Of a stretch of DNA of 64,000 bases, positions 63,811 to 64,000 are shown in pieces. The notes below the pieces were generated by a model, which worked only from the letters and a program-made list of their open reading frames with translations, was not told the origin of the DNA and did no database searches. Position numbers and translations under genes: made by a program. The stretch is from the NCBI RefSeq assembly GCF_003589595.1, contig NW_020654810.1, positions 19,146,448 to 19,210,447 of the forward strand, in the 5' to 3' direction. Within the stretch, counting starts at the first letter, position 1. Each line of letters starts with the position of its first letter. The stretch is from Hyposmocoma kahamanoa (lineage: Eukaryota; Arthropoda; Insecta; Lepidoptera; Cosmopterigidae).

Positions 63811-64000
63811 ACAGACCTCAAAAGTTTGGGGAATTACATCTATTTGCCAAGTTTTATTGAAATCGATTAACGAAGTGAGTTAAATCTAATAAACAGGATT
63901 CATCGCCTGAATCGCCACCTTCAGAGGTGGCATAATTTCTTTAAATTTAAATGAGACCGCAACTGAGAAACCCTCTTTTCAACAATGAAAGAATCATCGA
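63811..64000 (-). repeat. Repeat C, runs off the window
   Basis: 'acagacctcaaaagtttggg', 'aattacatctatttgccaag', 'caccttcagaggtggcataa', 'aacaatgaaagaatcatcga'. The remaining part would lie beyond the window. Confidence 0.78.

Overview
This looks like intergenic or intronic DNA from an insect nuclear genome, most probably a moth or butterfly. It is AT-rich by eye, has no bacterial gene organisation, and carries a 400-base N gap (24985-25384). The repeat mix is typical of Lepidoptera: tRNA-headed SINEs, RTE and jockey-type LINE remnants, mariner and hAT fossils, small inverted-repeat elements, and a short Helitron-like element ending in CTAA. Assignment to Lepidoptera rests on recognising these repeat types, not on a database search.

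I find no intact protein-coding host gene. The only gene I would call functional is a tRNA-Asp(GTC) at 51323-51394. Every reading frame with recognisable protein similarity belongs to a broken transposable element. These are a jockey-like LINE on the minus strand (about 5040-7560), a mariner transposase remnant (9780-10175), a LINE C-terminal piece (11446-11810), an RT fragment (15519-15715), two adjacent LINE 3' ends (27300-28560), four RTE-type 3' ends (29880-30472, 35966-36400, 43606-43860, 54118-54852), and the dimerisation domain of a hAT transposase (48949-49158).

The dominant component is one dispersed family of about 290 bp, called R-A here, with at least 25 full or partial copies in both orientations. 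It has a fixed start (TAGTAGCAGTAGAG), a fixed end (near GATATTATA) and usually a short A tail. Most short open frames that look conserved along the window are translations of this repeat. Three tRNA-headed SINE families (S1, S2, S3) and two further repeats (C and D) account for much of the rest.

Layout: 1-5 kb, sparse repeats and a GC-rich tandem array. 5-12 kb, LINE, mariner and SINE remnants. 14.6-16.2 kb, two 420-bp CpG-rich inverted arms around LINE and SINE fragments. 16.6-25 kb, R-A copies, a CpG-rich inverted-repeat element and a gap. 25-33 kb, LINE ends, a pair of TTA-flanked MITEs and a second CpG-rich element carrying R-A. 34-46 kb, repeats, RTE ends and tandem arrays. 46-52 kb, hAT fossil, Helitron-like element and tRNA-Asp. 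52-64 kb, a nested RTE/MITE/RTE locus and a cluster of R-A and SINE copies.

No new multi-gene system is visible. The most useful observations are structural: the nested insertions, the hAT fossil with an 8-bp target duplication, the TTA-sharing MITE doublet, the large CpG-rich inverted repeat, and a template-switch palindrome inside one R-A copy.
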